NCBI GenBank assembly: GCA_913046215.1
Contig: CAJWRJ010000006.1
Coordinates: 1-56,466 of the forward strand
Direction: 5' to 3'
Source of the DNA: an uncultured Legionellales bacterium
Lineage (GTDB): Bacteria > Pseudomonadota > Gammaproteobacteria > Eutrophobiales > Eutrophobiaceae
DNA: 56,466 bases
Shown: in pieces, positions 8,809 through 18,738 of the stretch
Position numbering within the stretch: the first letter of the stretch is position 1
Layout of the letters: the number at the start of each line of letters is the position of its first letter
The notes under the pieces: generated by a model
Told to the model about the DNA's origin: nothing
The model's database searches: none
The model's input: the letters and a program-made list of their open reading frames with translations, nothing else
Position numbers and translations under genes: made by a program

Positions 8809-9270
8809 ATGTATAGAGGCTGCAGTAAAATTAGTATTGATAGCAAGGGGCGATTAGCGGTTCCAAGTCGCTACCGTGCTCTTATTTTGGAGCAAGCCCA
8901 AAATAATTTAGTTATCACTTTAAATCCTCTTGATCGTTCTCTTTACCTCTACCCGTTACCTGAGTGGGAAATTATCGAAGATAAATTAGCTGCTCTCTCT
9001 GATTTCGATAAGCAAAGCAGAAGAACAAAACAAATGATGAGAGGTTATGCAAATGACTGTCAGTTAGATAGCCAAGGTCGAATTTTGATACCAAAAGAAT
9101 TACGTGGTCACGCAGAGCTATCACGACAAGCCATAATTTTAGGACAGGGTAATAAATTTGAGATTTGGAATGAAAAGACTTGGGAAAAACAACGAGATGA
9201 CTGGCTAGAGTCGGTCGGCGATGAATCAACCTCCTCCTCCTCTGATTCATTGCGCTCGTTGTCACTATAA
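8809..9270 (+). CDS. mraZ: Transcriptional regulator MraZ
   Basis: About 153 residues with two SpoVT/AbrB-like swapped-hairpin domains. Each carries the family signature: DSKGRLAVPSRYR (domain 1) and DSQGRILIPKELR (domain 2). MraZ forms ring oligomers and binds the repeats upstream of its own gene. The ATG at 8809 gives the standard MYRG start with AGAGG upstream; a GTG at 8767 lies inside the operator and is rejected. The C-terminus ends in a serine-rich tail. Confidence 0.95.
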   Translation: MYRGCSKISIDSKGRLAVPSRYRALILEQAQNNLVITLNPLDRSLYLYPLPEWEIIEDKLAALSDFDKQSRRTKQMMRGYANDCQLDSQGRILIPKELRGHAELSRQAIILGQGNKFEIWNEKTWEKQRDDWLESVGDESTSSSSDSLRSLSL

Positions 9271-9302
9271 ATTGGATGTATAAAAAAAAGGTAAAATAGA
9301 AA

Positions 9303-10229
9303 TTGCATGACAAACATAAGCCAGTTTTATTGGATGAGATTATTAAGGCACTCAATATACAACCTGATGGTTTTTATATTGACGGAACTTTTGGTAGGGG
9401 TGGCCATAGCAGAGAAATTATTAAAAGACTTAGCAGTAAAGGACGCTTACTTGCTTTTGATAAAGACCCAGATGCTGTCATGTCTATTGGCTCAGATCTT
9501 ATACAGGATGATCGATTTGAAATCATCAAGGGGTCATTTACTATGTTAATGAAATGTGCAAAACAATATAAAGTTGCAGGAAAAATTTCCGGAGTTTTAT
9601 TTGATTTTGGCGTTTCGTCTCCTCAACTTAGTGATATAAAACGTGGGTTCAGTTTTAAATATGATGCGCCTTTGGACATGCGAATGAATCCAACAGAAGG
9701 CGAGAGCGTTGCTAATTGGTTAAAAAAAGCAAGTGAATCTGAAATCTCCGATGTAATTTATGAATTTGGAGAAGAGAGAGCTTCAAGAAAAATAGCAAAA
9801 GCAATCATCACTGTTAGAAACCAGACTCCAATAGAAAGCACCACCCAACTTGTAGAAATAATATCCAAAATTAAACCGAGTCGTAAACAAGATATTCATC
9901 CAGCAACAAAAACATTTCAGGCATTTCGTATTTTTATAAATAACGAACTTGAAGAAATAAGACAAGTGCTTCCTCAAGTAACGGATATTTTGTGCAAAGG
10001 AGGAAGATTGGCAGCAATAAGTTTTCATTCATTAGAAGATAGAATCGTGAAGCGTTTTATGCGGAGTCAATCAAAGCCAGAAGAACACCCAATCGAGATT
10101 CCTATAGAGGAAGATCAAAGCAGTATCAAATTAAAAATAATAGGAAAGAAAATACGTCCGACTAATAAAGAGATATCTGAAAATCGTAGAGCTCGAAGCG
10201 CACTTTTACGAATCGCTGAGCGTATGTAG
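9303..10229 (+). CDS. rsmH: 16S rRNA (cytosine1402-N4)-methyltransferase RsmH
   Basis: A 308-residue SAM-dependent methyltransferase (formerly MraW) that modifies C1402 of 16S rRNA together with RsmI. Signature stretches are KPVLLDEII, GTFGRGGHS, FDFGVSSPQL, ATKTFQAFRI and SFHSLEDRIVKRFM. The start is a TTG at 9303: an in-frame TAG stands at 9297, and the nearest ATG (9307) is in another frame. AAGG lies about 11 bases upstream. It follows mraZ by 32 nt and precedes ftsL by 2 nt. Confidence 0.95.
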   Translation: MHDKHKPVLLDEIIKALNIQPDGFYIDGTFGRGGHSREIIKRLSSKGRLLAFDKDPDAVMSIGSDLIQDDRFEIIKGSFTMLMKCAKQYKVAGKISGVLFDFGVSSPQLSDIKRGFSFKYDAPLDMRMNPTEGESVANWLKKASESEISDVIYEFGEERASRKIAKAIITVRNQTPIESTTQLVEIISKIKPSRKQDIHPATKTFQAFRIFINNELEEIRQVLPQVTDILCKGGRLAAISFHSLEDRIVKRFMRSQSKPEEHPIEIPIEEDQSSIKLKIIGKKIRPTNKEISENRRARSALLRIAERM

Positions 10230-10231
10230 AT

Positions 10232-10492
10232 ATGAAGATTATTATACATTTAGGACTTTACATCGCAGTTATTTTTTCAGCGATAGAAGTTGTTAAATCT
10301 CGGCATGATACCCGAGAGCTTTTCAGGGAGAAAAAATCTTTACTAAAAGCGCAAGACCAATTTATTGAACAATGGGGACGATTAAGACTTGAGTATGGCG
10401 CTTGGTCTATAAATGACAGAATTGATCAGCACGCACGAAACCAATTAGGTATGAAAAAACCAATTGGGACAGTAGTGGTACTAACTAAATGA
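10232..10492 (+). CDS. ftsL: Cell division protein FtsL
   Basis: A small 86-residue bitopic membrane protein: one hydrophobic segment at about residues 4-20, then a coiled-coil-like charged region with a leucine pattern, ending in ARNQLGMKKP. This is the FtsL pattern. FtsL forms a complex with FtsB and FtsQ and helps activate FtsWI. It is slightly shorter than the E. coli protein. It lies between rsmH and ftsI and overlaps ftsI by 4 nt (ATGA). Confidence 0.88.
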   Translation: MKIIIHLGLYIAVIFSAIEVVKSRHDTRELFREKKSLLKAQDQFIEQWGRLRLEYGAWSINDRIDQHARNQLGMKKPIGTVVVLTK

Positions 10493-12225
10493 AAAGAAAA
10501 AACAAAATAGAAAGTCCTTTTCGATACTGGTTTATTATTAGCCTGTTCATTTTCATTACTTTCGTTTTGTTTGCCAGAGCAGTTTACATACAAGTTATCA
10601 ATGCTGATTTTTATAAAGAACAAGGCGATATGAGATCAGTACGTTTGATTATTGATTCAGTGCATCGTGGTTCGATTATGGATAGGAATGGAGAAGAATT
10701 GGCAATAAGTACTCCTGTGGAGTCGATATGCGCTGAACCAAGAAAAGTACTCAAAGCTGAAAAGAGTGATTTTATTGCATTAGCTAAGACTCTAGATATA
10801 TCGGAGCAAAAACTTTACAGTCGTTTATCTAAAAATATCAAACGTAATTTTCTCTATCTCGATAGACATGCAAGGATGGATAGAGTAAAAAAAATCAAAG
10901 AACTCTCAATAAAAGGTGTTTATACACAATCTGAATATAAACGTTATTATCCATCAGCTGAAATAACTGCTCATATTATCGGTTTTACTAATATTGATGA
11001 TATGGGCCAAGAGGGAATTGAATTAGCTTATGATAAAATCTTAAAAGGCAATTCAGGAAAAAAACGCGTCCTTAAAGATCGTAAACGCCGTACTGTCCGT
11101 GATATCGAAAGTGTCACTCCATCAAGACCCGGTACAGATATATATCTTAGTATTGATAAACGCATTCAGTATTTAGCCCACCGTGAAATTTCAACAGCTG
11201 TTAAGAAATATGGTGCAAAAGCTGGTTCACTTGTAATGCTCGATGTAAAAACGGGAGAAGTGATTGCAATGGTTGGCCAGCCATCATTCAATCCGAACAA
11301 TCGTAGAGGTATGGATATCAGTACTATTCGTAATCGAAATGTTACTGATAGTTATGAACCAGGGTCGACAATGAAAGTTTTTACAATTGCTGCTGGATTA
11401 GAATCAGAAATTTTTACTCCACTAACAATTATAGATACGTCACCTGGCACTTTTAGAGTTGGTGATAAATCAATAAAAGATCATCGCAATTATGGCTCAA
11501 TAGATCTAACAACCATTATAACGAAGTCGAGTAATATCGGTGCAAGCAAAATTGCTTTGGCACTTAAACCAAAATATTTTTATGATGTTTTGACTAGATT
11601 TGGTTTTGGTCAAACAACTAGTAGTGGATATCCAGGCGAACAGGCCGGTGTTCTAAGATTTTATGATAAATGGTCCGAACAGGATATAGCCGCTTTATCT
11701 TTTGGGTATGGTATACAGATCACTCCATTAAAATTAGCCCAGGCATACTCTGTGATTGCTAACGATGGTATCAAATTACCCGTGTCTTTTATCAAAACAG
11801 ATAAATCCTATAAAGGCGAAAGAGTAATTTCTGAGAATATAGCGCGTCAAATTAGGACTATGTTAGAGAATGTTGTTTCTTCAGGGACTGCAAGAAAAGC
11901 GGCAATTGAAGGTTATCGAGTTTTGGGTAAAACAGGAACAACGCTGAAATATAATTTTGAAGATGGTGAATATCATGATGACCGATATCGTTCTCTTTTT
12001 GTTGGAATAGTCCCCGCAGTTAATCCTAGATTTGTAACGGTAGTTGTAGTTGATGAGCCTGAAAAAAGCTTGGGATATTATGGAGGAGATGTTGCTGCAC
12101 CCATATTTTCCAGAGTTATGGAAGGGGCATTGCGAATTTTAGATGTCCCACCAGATAATCTAAATGGCTTCAATAATTCAATAATAGCAAATGTTGAAAT
12201 AGAACAAGGACTTGAAGAATATTGA
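10489..12225 (+). CDS. ftsI: Septal peptidoglycan transpeptidase FtsI (PBP3)
   Basis: A 578-residue class B penicillin-binding protein that cross-links septal peptidoglycan. It has a short cytoplasmic tail, a membrane anchor at about 13-32, a pedestal domain with the RGSIMDRNG motif (60-68), and a transpeptidase domain with all three active-site motifs: STMK (Ser293), SSN (347-349) and KTG (481-483). It overlaps ftsL by 4 nt and murE slightly. It works with FtsW, also encoded here. Confidence 0.97.
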   Translation: MKRKNKIESPFRYWFIISLFIFITFVLFARAVYIQVINADFYKEQGDMRSVRLIIDSVHRGSIMDRNGEELAISTPVESICAEPRKVLKAEKSDFIALAKTLDISEQKLYSRLSKNIKRNFLYLDRHARMDRVKKIKELSIKGVYTQSEYKRYYPSAEITAHIIGFTNIDDMGQEGIELAYDKILKGNSGKKRVLKDRKRRTVRDIESVTPSRPGTDIYLSIDKRIQYLAHREISTAVKKYGAKAGSLVMLDVKTGEVIAMVGQPSFNPNNRRGMDISTIRNRNVTDSYEPGSTMKVFTIAAGLESEIFTPLTIIDTSPGTFRVGDKSIKDHRNYGSIDLTTIITKSSNIGASKIALALKPKYFYDVLTRFGFGQTTSSGYPGEQAGVLRFYDKWSEQDIAALSFGYGIQITPLKLAQAYSVIANDGIKLPVSFIKTDKSYKGERVISENIARQIRTMLENVVSSGTARKAAIEGYRVLGKTGTTLKYNFEDGEYHDDRYRSLFVGIVPAVNPRFVTVVVVDEPEKSLGYYGGDVAAPIFSRVMEGALRILDVPPDNLNGFNNSIIANVEIEQGLEEY

Positions 12226-12227
12226 TA

Positions 12228-13742
12228 ATGATGGCGCCTGAAAAAATAAACTATGAAACATCACTAAAGCAATTGCTAATGGGATTTTGTGAGATTACAT
12301 CAGCGATTAATGTAACTGGTGTAGCTATAGATAGCAGAAAAGTGGAACCTGGAAATCTATTTATTGCATATAAAGGTTCATTTGATAATGGACTTAATTA
12401 TTTAGGTGAAGCGATTGAGAAAGGAGCGGTTGCAATTGTCATCGATGATAATGAAGAATTTGATATAGAATCCTTTTCTTCAAAGATTTTTAAAGTCACT
12501 GAATTAAGAAAAAGTGCTGGTCATATCATCAGTAGATTTTATGGACATCCATCTAGAAATATAAATATTGTAGGAGTTACCGGAACAAATGGAAAAACAA
12601 CAGTTTCATATATTCTTGGGTTTGCTAATCATAAGCTTAAAAAAAATAGTGCATTTATAGGAACATTAGGCCTTGGACTTTTCGGTCAAATAGAAGCAAG
12701 CAAGACAACAACTCCAGATCCTGTAACTATACATTCATCGCTTTCAACATGGGAAAATGAAGTTGATTCTGTTGCTATGGAGGTTTCTTCTCATGCTTTA
12801 GATCAAGGAAGAGTTGAAGGTGTAGAATTTGACACTGCCGTATTTACGAATTTAAGTAGAGATCATCTCGATTATCATAAAACTACTGAGAATTATATTA
12901 AAGCCAAGTTTTCTTTATTTGAGAAAGCGGGATTGAAGAATGCGGTAATTAATATTAGCGATTCATATGGCGCTCAATTAATAGAGAAGATACCAGAAGA
13001 TGTGAATGTTTTTGCATACTCCTGTAAAAAAAGTAATCTAAAATTTTATAAAAGAGAAGATATCTCATTCACTTATTGTGAGAAGGTAGAAATTGAATCC
13101 TTTAGATCTAAGTTAATAAAAATTAATAGTCCATGGGGAAATGCAAACGTTAGAGTAAACTTGCTCGGTGATTTTAATTTAGAAAATATTCTAGCTGCTT
13201 TCACAGTATTGTGTATTTCAGGACAACCTGTCGATGAGGTTGCAAAGGTTTTGTCGAGTTTCAGTGGTCTCCCCGGCAGGATGGAAGCTTTCTATCTGAA
13301 GGGAAAACCATTAATTGTTGTCGATTATGCACATACACCAGATGCGCTTAAAAAAGCACTAACTTCATTATCTCCTTATTGTAACGGTGAGTTATTTTGC
13401 ATATTTGGATGTGGCGGTGGTCGAGATATTGGAAAACGAGCTCAAATGGGTTCTATTGCTGAGTCTCTCTGTGATCAGATAATTTTAACAAATGATAATC
13501 CACGAGATGAATCATCGGATAAAATTTTTGAGGACATTTTAGAAGGCATAGAAAACAAATCCAACGTGATTATTAAACCGGATCGTTCCGATGCACTTAT
13601 CACAACATTTTTAGAAGCAAAGAAAGGAGATGTAATATTACTCGCTGGCAAGGGACATGAAGTAACACAGCAAATAGGTTTAAATATGTTTCCTTTTTCT
13701 GATCGTGAGTTGGCTAAGCGTCTTACCGAGGAGCATTTATGA
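12228..13742 (+). CDS. murE: UDP-MurNAc-L-Ala-D-Glu: meso-DAP ligase MurE
   Basis: About 504 residues. MurE adds the third amino acid of the peptidoglycan stem peptide in the cytoplasm. The ATP loop is GVTGTNGKTTVSY, and the substrate motif DNPRDE is of the meso-diaminopimelate type, so the wall is DAP-type. The ATG at 12228 (or 12231) is preferred over an in-frame TTG at 12222 inside the ftsI end. It overlaps murF by 4 nt (ATGA). Confidence 0.95.
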   Translation: MMAPEKINYETSLKQLLMGFCEITSAINVTGVAIDSRKVEPGNLFIAYKGSFDNGLNYLGEAIEKGAVAIVIDDNEEFDIESFSSKIFKVTELRKSAGHIISRFYGHPSRNINIVGVTGTNGKTTVSYILGFANHKLKKNSAFIGTLGLGLFGQIEASKTTTPDPVTIHSSLSTWENEVDSVAMEVSSHALDQGRVEGVEFDTAVFTNLSRDHLDYHKTTENYIKAKFSLFEKAGLKNAVINISDSYGAQLIEKIPEDVNVFAYSCKKSNLKFYKREDISFTYCEKVEIESFRSKLIKINSPWGNANVRVNLLGDFNLENILAAFTVLCISGQPVDEVAKVLSSFSGLPGRMEAFYLKGKPLIVVDYAHTPDALKKALTSLSPYCNGELFCIFGCGGGRDIGKRAQMGSIAESLCDQIILTNDNPRDESSDKIFEDILEGIENKSNVIIKPDRSDALITTFLEAKKGDVILLAGKGHEVTQQIGLNMFPFSDRELAKRLTEEHL

Positions 13743-15091
13743 TTAGCATGCTACTTTCTGATGCAGCAAAAACAGTTGGATCTTCTCTGACTGGTAAAGA
13801 TACTTTTTTTTCAGGATGTAGTACAGATAGCCGTACCATTGAAAAAGGCAATTTATTTATCGCGCTAAAAGGCGAATACTTTGATGGACATGAATATATC
13901 TCAGTTGCTGAGAAAAATGGCGCATCTTCACTAATACTTGACCATGACGTTTCAAATACGAAACCTTTTATTAAGGTAAAAGACACGCGAGAAGCGATGG
14001 GATTGCTAGCAAAATCATGGAGAGAAAAGATAACGATACCATTAGTAGCAATTACAGGTAGCAATGGTAAGACAACGGTAAAAGAGATGGTAGCTAGTAT
14101 TTTATCAGTAGTTTCAAAAGTACATGCAACATCTGGTAATTTAAATAATGAAATTGGCGTGCCTAAAACATTATTCGGACTCAATGAAGAGCATAATTAT
14201 GCAGTTGTAGAGATGGGAGCGAACCATTTAGGTGAAATAGAATGGTTAAGTAAAATATCATCTCCAAACGTAGCAGTGATAACTCAGTGTGCACCAGCTC
14301 ATCTCGAAGGATTTAAGAATATCGAAAGCGTCGCTAAAGCTAAGGCTGAAATATACTCAGGATTACAATCATCTGGCGTTGCAGTAATTAATGCTGATGA
14401 TGAATATGCAGATTTTTGGAAAAATAGTAGTAAGAGAACAAAGCAACTTACATTTGGAAAATCAAAAAATTCAGATATACGGGCAGAAAATATTAAATTT
14501 TCAAAAGATAAATTATTTATAAATTTCAGAATAGTTACATTAGACGATTCTATAGAAATTAAATTACCCTTACCAGGTCAGCATAATGTAATGAATGCAT
14601 TAGCCGCGGCAGCATGTTGTCTGAGTCTTGATATATCAATGCAAGCGATAAAAAAAGGACTTGAGAATATGAGACCTATTAAAGGTAGATTAGAAATAAG
14701 ATCAGGAAAAAAGAACGTTCGTATTATTGATGATACATATAATGCCAATCCGACATCACTCGATGCCGCGATAAAAACATTATCCGATATGAAGGGCTCG
14801 CGTTTTATTGTATTAGGCGATATGGGTGAGTTAGGTCAAGACGCAGTCAGGTTTCATGAAGATGTAGGTGTTATTGCTAAACAAAATAATATCGATGGTT
14901 TATTTACGATTGGTGATTTGAGTATGAACGCTACAAAAAGTTTTGGTAAAGGCGCTTTTCACTTCAGTAATTATGATGAACTGGGAGAATCATTAACAAG
15001 AATATTGAATAAGGATACTAATATTTTAGTTAAAGGTTCAAGGGCAATGAAGATGGAGAAAATTGTTGAAATGCTAACGGAGAAAAACTAA
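13739..15091 (+). CDS. murF: UDP-MurNAc-tripeptide: D-Ala-D-Ala ligase MurF
   Basis: A 450-residue Mur ligase that adds D-Ala-D-Ala to the UDP-MurNAc tripeptide, the last cytoplasmic step of stem peptide synthesis. The ATP loop is AITGSNGKTTVKEM, followed by the Mur central-domain motif VVEMGANHLGEI and the C-terminal IDDTYNANPTS motif characteristic of MurF. It overlaps murE by 4 nt, and mraY starts on the next base after its stop. Confidence 0.96.
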   Translation: MISMLLSDAAKTVGSSLTGKDTFFSGCSTDSRTIEKGNLFIALKGEYFDGHEYISVAEKNGASSLILDHDVSNTKPFIKVKDTREAMGLLAKSWREKITIPLVAITGSNGKTTVKEMVASILSVVSKVHATSGNLNNEIGVPKTLFGLNEEHNYAVVEMGANHLGEIEWLSKISSPNVAVITQCAPAHLEGFKNIESVAKAKAEIYSGLQSSGVAVINADDEYADFWKNSSKRTKQLTFGKSKNSDIRAENIKFSKDKLFINFRIVTLDDSIEIKLPLPGQHNVMNALAAAACCLSLDISMQAIKKGLENMRPIKGRLEIRSGKKNVRIIDDTYNANPTSLDAAIKTLSDMKGSRFIVLGDMGELGQDAVRFHEDVGVIAKQNNIDGLFTIGDLSMNATKSFGKGAFHFSNYDELGESLTRILNKDTNILVKGSRAMKMEKIVEMLTEKN

Positions 15092-16174
15092 ATGCTAATT
15101 TGGGTAGCAGATTATTTAGCTCAGTTTGAAAGTGGCTTTGGTGTTTTTAAATATTTAACACTGAGAACAATACTAAGTGTTTTAACCTCTTTATTTATTT
15201 CATTCTTATTAGGACCGTTTCTAATAAATCATCTAACTAATAAACAAATTGCACAAAGTATTAGAGATGATGGTCCAGAAGCGCATTTAAAAAAAATAGG
15301 GACTCCAACAATGGGAGGCCTATTAATTTTGTTGTCTATAATATTTAGCACTCTATGTTGGGCCGATATTAGTAATCGATATATACTAGTCGTTCTAACA
15401 GTAACATTTCTTTTTGGTGTTATAGGTTTAGTCGATGACTATAGAAAGGTAATTCATAATAACCCAAGGGGGCTTCCTGCAAAATATAAATACCTATCAC
15501 AATCAGTTGTTGCAATAGGCGCAGGAATTTATCTTTATCAAACAGCATCTCTTCCTGTTGAAACACAATTATTAATTCCCTTCTTTAAAGACTTTGTTTT
15601 CGATATGAATTGGCTGTACATTATTTTTGCTTATTTTGTAATTGTTGGTTCAAGTAATGCTGTTAATTTAACCGATGGTCTTGATGGTCTCGCGATTCTA
15701 CCAACCGTCTTAGTTGCTGGCGCACTAGCAATTTTTGCCTATCTAACTGGTCATGTACGTTTTTCTGATTACCTTGGTATTCCTTATGTGCCTGGAGTTG
15801 GTGAAGTTGCTGTTTTCTGTGGTGCGATGGTTGGATCGGGACTAGGATTTCTTTGGTTTAATACTTACCCCGCACAAGTTTTTATGGGAGATATTGGAGC
15901 GCTATCACTTGGTGCCGCATTAGGTATTGTTGCCGTAGTTACTAGGCAGGAACTTGTATTATTAATTATGGGAGGCGTTTTCGTTATTGAAACACTTTCT
16001 GTGATTTTGCAGGTTACATCTTTCAAGTTGACTGGAAAAAGAATTTTCAAAATGGCTCCATTACATCATCACTATGAGTTGAAAGGTTGGCCAGAACCAC
16101 GAGTCATAGTTAGATTTTGGATTATTACCGTAATACTAATTTTAATTGGTTTAGCAAGTTTAAAAATACGATGA
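15092..16174 (+). CDS. mraY: Phospho-N-acetylmuramoyl-pentapeptide transferase MraY
   Basis: A 360-residue polytopic membrane enzyme with about ten helices that makes lipid I on undecaprenyl phosphate. Family motifs are present: [32 protein letters not shown] and the histidine loop [11 protein letters not shown]. It starts immediately after the murF stop. murD follows after 9 or 39 nt depending on its start. Confidence 0.97.
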   Translation: MLIWVADYLAQFESGFGVFKYLTLRTILSVLTSLFISFLLGPFLINHLTNKQIAQSIRDDGPEAHLKKIGTPTMGGLLILLSIIFSTLCWADISNRYILVVLTVTFLFGVIGLVDDYRKVIHNNPRGLPAKYKYLSQSVVAIGAGIYLYQTASLPVETQLLIPFFKDFVFDMNWLYIIFAYFVIVGSSNAVNLTDGLDGLAILPTVLVAGALAIFAYLTGHVRFSDYLGIPYVPGVGEVAVFCGAMVGSGLGFLWFNTYPAQVFMGDIGALSLGAALGIVAVVTRQELVLLIMGGVFVIETLSVILQVTSFKLTGKRIFKMAPLHHHYELKGWPEPRVIVRFWIITVILILIGLASLKIR

Positions 16175-16183
16175 GGAAAGAAT

Positions 16184-17554
16184 TTGCTCTGTATTGAAAA
16201 AGAAATAATGACAATGAATGATACTGACTTACATTATGATGCGGTTATTGTTGGTCTTGGTAAAACAGGATTATCATGTTTTCGTTATTTGTTTAACCAG
16301 GGGCTGAGTTTAGCGATTACTGATAGTCGTAAATCTCCTCCAGAGCTTGAAAAACTAAATGCCGAATTTAATGATGTGCATCTCTATCTTGGAGAAATTA
16401 ACAAAGAGATCCTATTAGCATCCGATAAAATAATTATTAGTCCGGGAATATCTTTAGATGAAAAAAATATCAAAGTAGCGATTGAAAAGAAGATTCCCGT
16501 GCTCGGTGATATCGAACTATTTAGCCAAAAAGCATCTGCACCAATACTTGCTATATCAGGGTCAAATGGAAAAAGCACCGTCACGTCTATAGTAGCGGAA
16601 ATGGCGCAAGAAGCAGGTCTAAGAGCTCATACGGGTGGAAATATTGGTACTCCTGTTCTCGATTTATTAAGAGATAATCAACCGGATTTATATATTCTTG
16701 AGTTATCAAGCTTTCAGTTGGAAACAACTTTTTCATTAAATGCCCATGCAAGTGTTGTTTTAAATATTTCGTCTGATCATATGGATCGTTATTCATCTAT
16801 ACAAGATTATGTTAATGCTAAGAGAAGAATTTTTTCAGGCGATGGTCTAATGATTTTAAATAAAGATGAAAAATATAGTAAGTCTATGATTGTACAAAAT
16901 AGAAAAAATATTTATTTCACTTTGAGTGAGCCGGATGAAAAAAGTTTTGGGTTAGTAAAATATAATAATGAAACATGGCTTTGTCATGGTAAAAACAAGA
17001 TTATTACAAAAGATCAATTAAAAATAAAAGGAGACCATAATATCAGTAATGCTCTTGCAGCAATGGCCCTAGCACATTCTGTTAATATTTCCAGTGATGT
17101 GATGTGTAGTGTGCTTAAGAATTTTTCTGGATTAGAGCATAGGTGCCAATTAGTCAAATCTCATAATAATATAAATTGGTATAACGATTCTAAAGCAACA
17201 AATGTTGGAGCTTGCATTGCCTCTATTGAAGGCCTTCATAAATTTGGAAACATAATTCTCATCGCAGGAGGTGACAGTAAAGGCTCTGATTTGTTTGGGC
17301 TTAATAAAGTTATTGAGAAATATGTCAAAAAAGTTTTTTTATTAGGTATTGATGCAAATAAAATATCACAAGTACTAAGCACCAAAGTTGATCAAGAATT
17401 TGTTAGTGATATTAATGAAGCGGTTCAATCCGCTAATAAGCTTGCAGTTCCAGGCGATTTAATTTTACTTGCGCCAGCTTGTTCAAGTCTAGATATGTAT
17501 CAAAATTTCAAAGAACGAGGAGATGCATTTACCGCAGCTGTAAATGCACTTTAA
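16184..17554 (+). CDS. murD: UDP-MurNAc-L-Ala: D-Glu ligase MurD
   Basis: About 446-456 residues. MurD adds D-glutamate to UDP-MurNAc-L-Ala. The N-terminal Rossmann motif is VIVGLGKTGLSC, the ATP loop is ISGSNGKSTVTS and the substrate segment is WYNDSKATNVGA. The start is uncertain: a TTG at 16184 has GAGGA placed well upstream, while ATG 16214 gives the usual family length but has a poor ribosome binding site. Confidence 0.95.
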   Translation: MLCIEKEIMTMNDTDLHYDAVIVGLGKTGLSCFRYLFNQGLSLAITDSRKSPPELEKLNAEFNDVHLYLGEINKEILLASDKIIISPGISLDEKNIKVAIEKKIPVLGDIELFSQKASAPILAISGSNGKSTVTSIVAEMAQEAGLRAHTGGNIGTPVLDLLRDNQPDLYILELSSFQLETTFSLNAHASVVLNISSDHMDRYSSIQDYVNAKRRIFSGDGLMILNKDEKYSKSMIVQNRKNIYFTLSEPDEKSFGLVKYNNETWLCHGKNKIITKDQLKIKGDHNISNALAAMALAHSVNISSDVMCSVLKNFSGLEHRCQLVKSHNNINWYNDSKATNVGACIASIEGLHKFGNIILIAGGDSKGSDLFGLNKVIEKYVKKVFLLGIDANKISQVLSTKVDQEFVSDINEAVQSANKLAVPGDLILLAPACSSLDMYQNFKERGDAFTAAVNAL

Positions 17555-17562
17555 ATGAATTA

Positions 17563-18738
17563 ATGTTAGAGAAAAATAAAAAAGAAATAATGACTTTAGG
17601 CGGTTATGACTATTATTTAGTCGTGCTGTTTTTAATAATGGTTTCTATTGGCTTAGTTATGGTTGCATCAGCATCAATATCTAATGCTGAGGAGGTTTTT
17701 AATAATCCATTTTATTATTTCTTTAATCAAGGAATGTCAGTTTTCTTAGGATTAATTTTTTTATTACTTTTTCTTAAGATACCAACTTCTTATCTACAAA
17801 CATCAAGCAGAGTACTGTTATTTACATCGATCGCATTATTAGTTTTTACACTTATACCTGGTGTTGGTAAAGAGGTGAATGGAAGTACTCGTTGGATAGA
17901 ATTAGGAGGGAAATCATTTCAAGCAGCAGAATTTGTTAAATTTTTTATCGTTACTTACTTTGCCGGCTATCTTGTGAATTTTCGTGAATCAGTACAAAGT
18001 GAATTAAAAGGCTTCCTAAAGCCAATTCTTATTTTATCTCTTATCTCACTGCTGCTTCTAAAACAACCAGATTATGGCTCATGTGCAGTTTTATCCATAA
18101 CCATTCTTGGTATGCTTTTTCTAGCCGGAGTTCCACTATGGCGTTTTATATTATGGCTTCCACTTTTTGCTATTACTTTATTTTCGCTTATTATTTTCTC
18201 GCCATATCGTATGGAACGCTTAATAAGTTTTCTAGATCCATGGCAAGATTGCAATAATATTGGTTACCAGTTATGCCAAGCTTTGATTGGATTCGGCCGT
18301 GGAGACTGGGCTGGTGTTGGTTTAGGTTCAGGCATACAAAAATTATTTTATTTGCCAGAAAATCATACCGATTTTATTTTTTCGGTACTCGCTGAGGAGC
18401 TGGGTTTAATTGGAGCGATTTCAATTATTCTTTTATATTTTTTTCTTGTTTGGCGTACATTTTCAATTGGCAGAATTGCAGAATCAGCTAAAAATTATTT
18501 CTCTGCGTATTTAGCATACGGTATTGGTTTAATCATTGGTATTCAAGCGTATATAAACATTGGTGTAAATATGGGAGCGCTTCCAACAAAAGGGCTAACG
18601 TTACCTTTTATTAGCTATGGTGCAAATAGCATGATTGTATATTGTATATTATTCGGTGTTCTTATGAGAATTGAATATGAGAACAGACATACTGTAAGAA
18701 CTACTAATAGAAAATCGGTACCCGCTTATGCAGAATAA
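17563..18738 (+). CDS. ftsW: Septal peptidoglycan glycosyltransferase FtsW
   Basis: About 391 residues with roughly ten membrane helices. This SEDS-family enzyme polymerises lipid II at the septum with FtsI. Motifs: MVASASISNA in the first helix, VNGSTRWIELGG, KQPDYGS, the long loop with LPENHTDFIFSVLAEELG and the GLTLPFISYG segment. The start is taken at ATG 17563; ATG 17590 is an alternative, and longer frames into murD are rejected. It overlaps murG by 11 nt. Confidence 0.95.
   Translation: MLEKNKKEIMTLGGYDYYLVVLFLIMVSIGLVMVASASISNAEEVFNNPFYYFFNQGMSVFLGLIFLLLFLKIPTSYLQTSSRVLLFTSIALLVFTLIPGVGKEVNGSTRWIELGGKSFQAAEFVKFFIVTYFAGYLVNFRESVQSELKGFLKPILILSLISLLLLKQPDYGSCAVLSITILGMLFLAGVPLWRFILWLPLFAITLFSLIIFSPYRMERLISFLDPWQDCNNIGYQLCQALIGFGRGDWAGVGLGSGIQKLFYLPENHTDFIFSVLAEELGLIGAISIILLYFFLVWRTFSIGRIAESAKNYFSAYLAYGIGLIIGIQAYINIGVNMGALPTKGLTLPFISYGANSMIVYCILFGVLMRIEYENRHTVRTTNRKSVPAYAE

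Noticed and set aside
17479-17562. Longer ftsW start inside murD
   Set aside because: The extra residues are basic and cysteine-rich, unlike FtsW, and overlap murD without a ribosome binding site.
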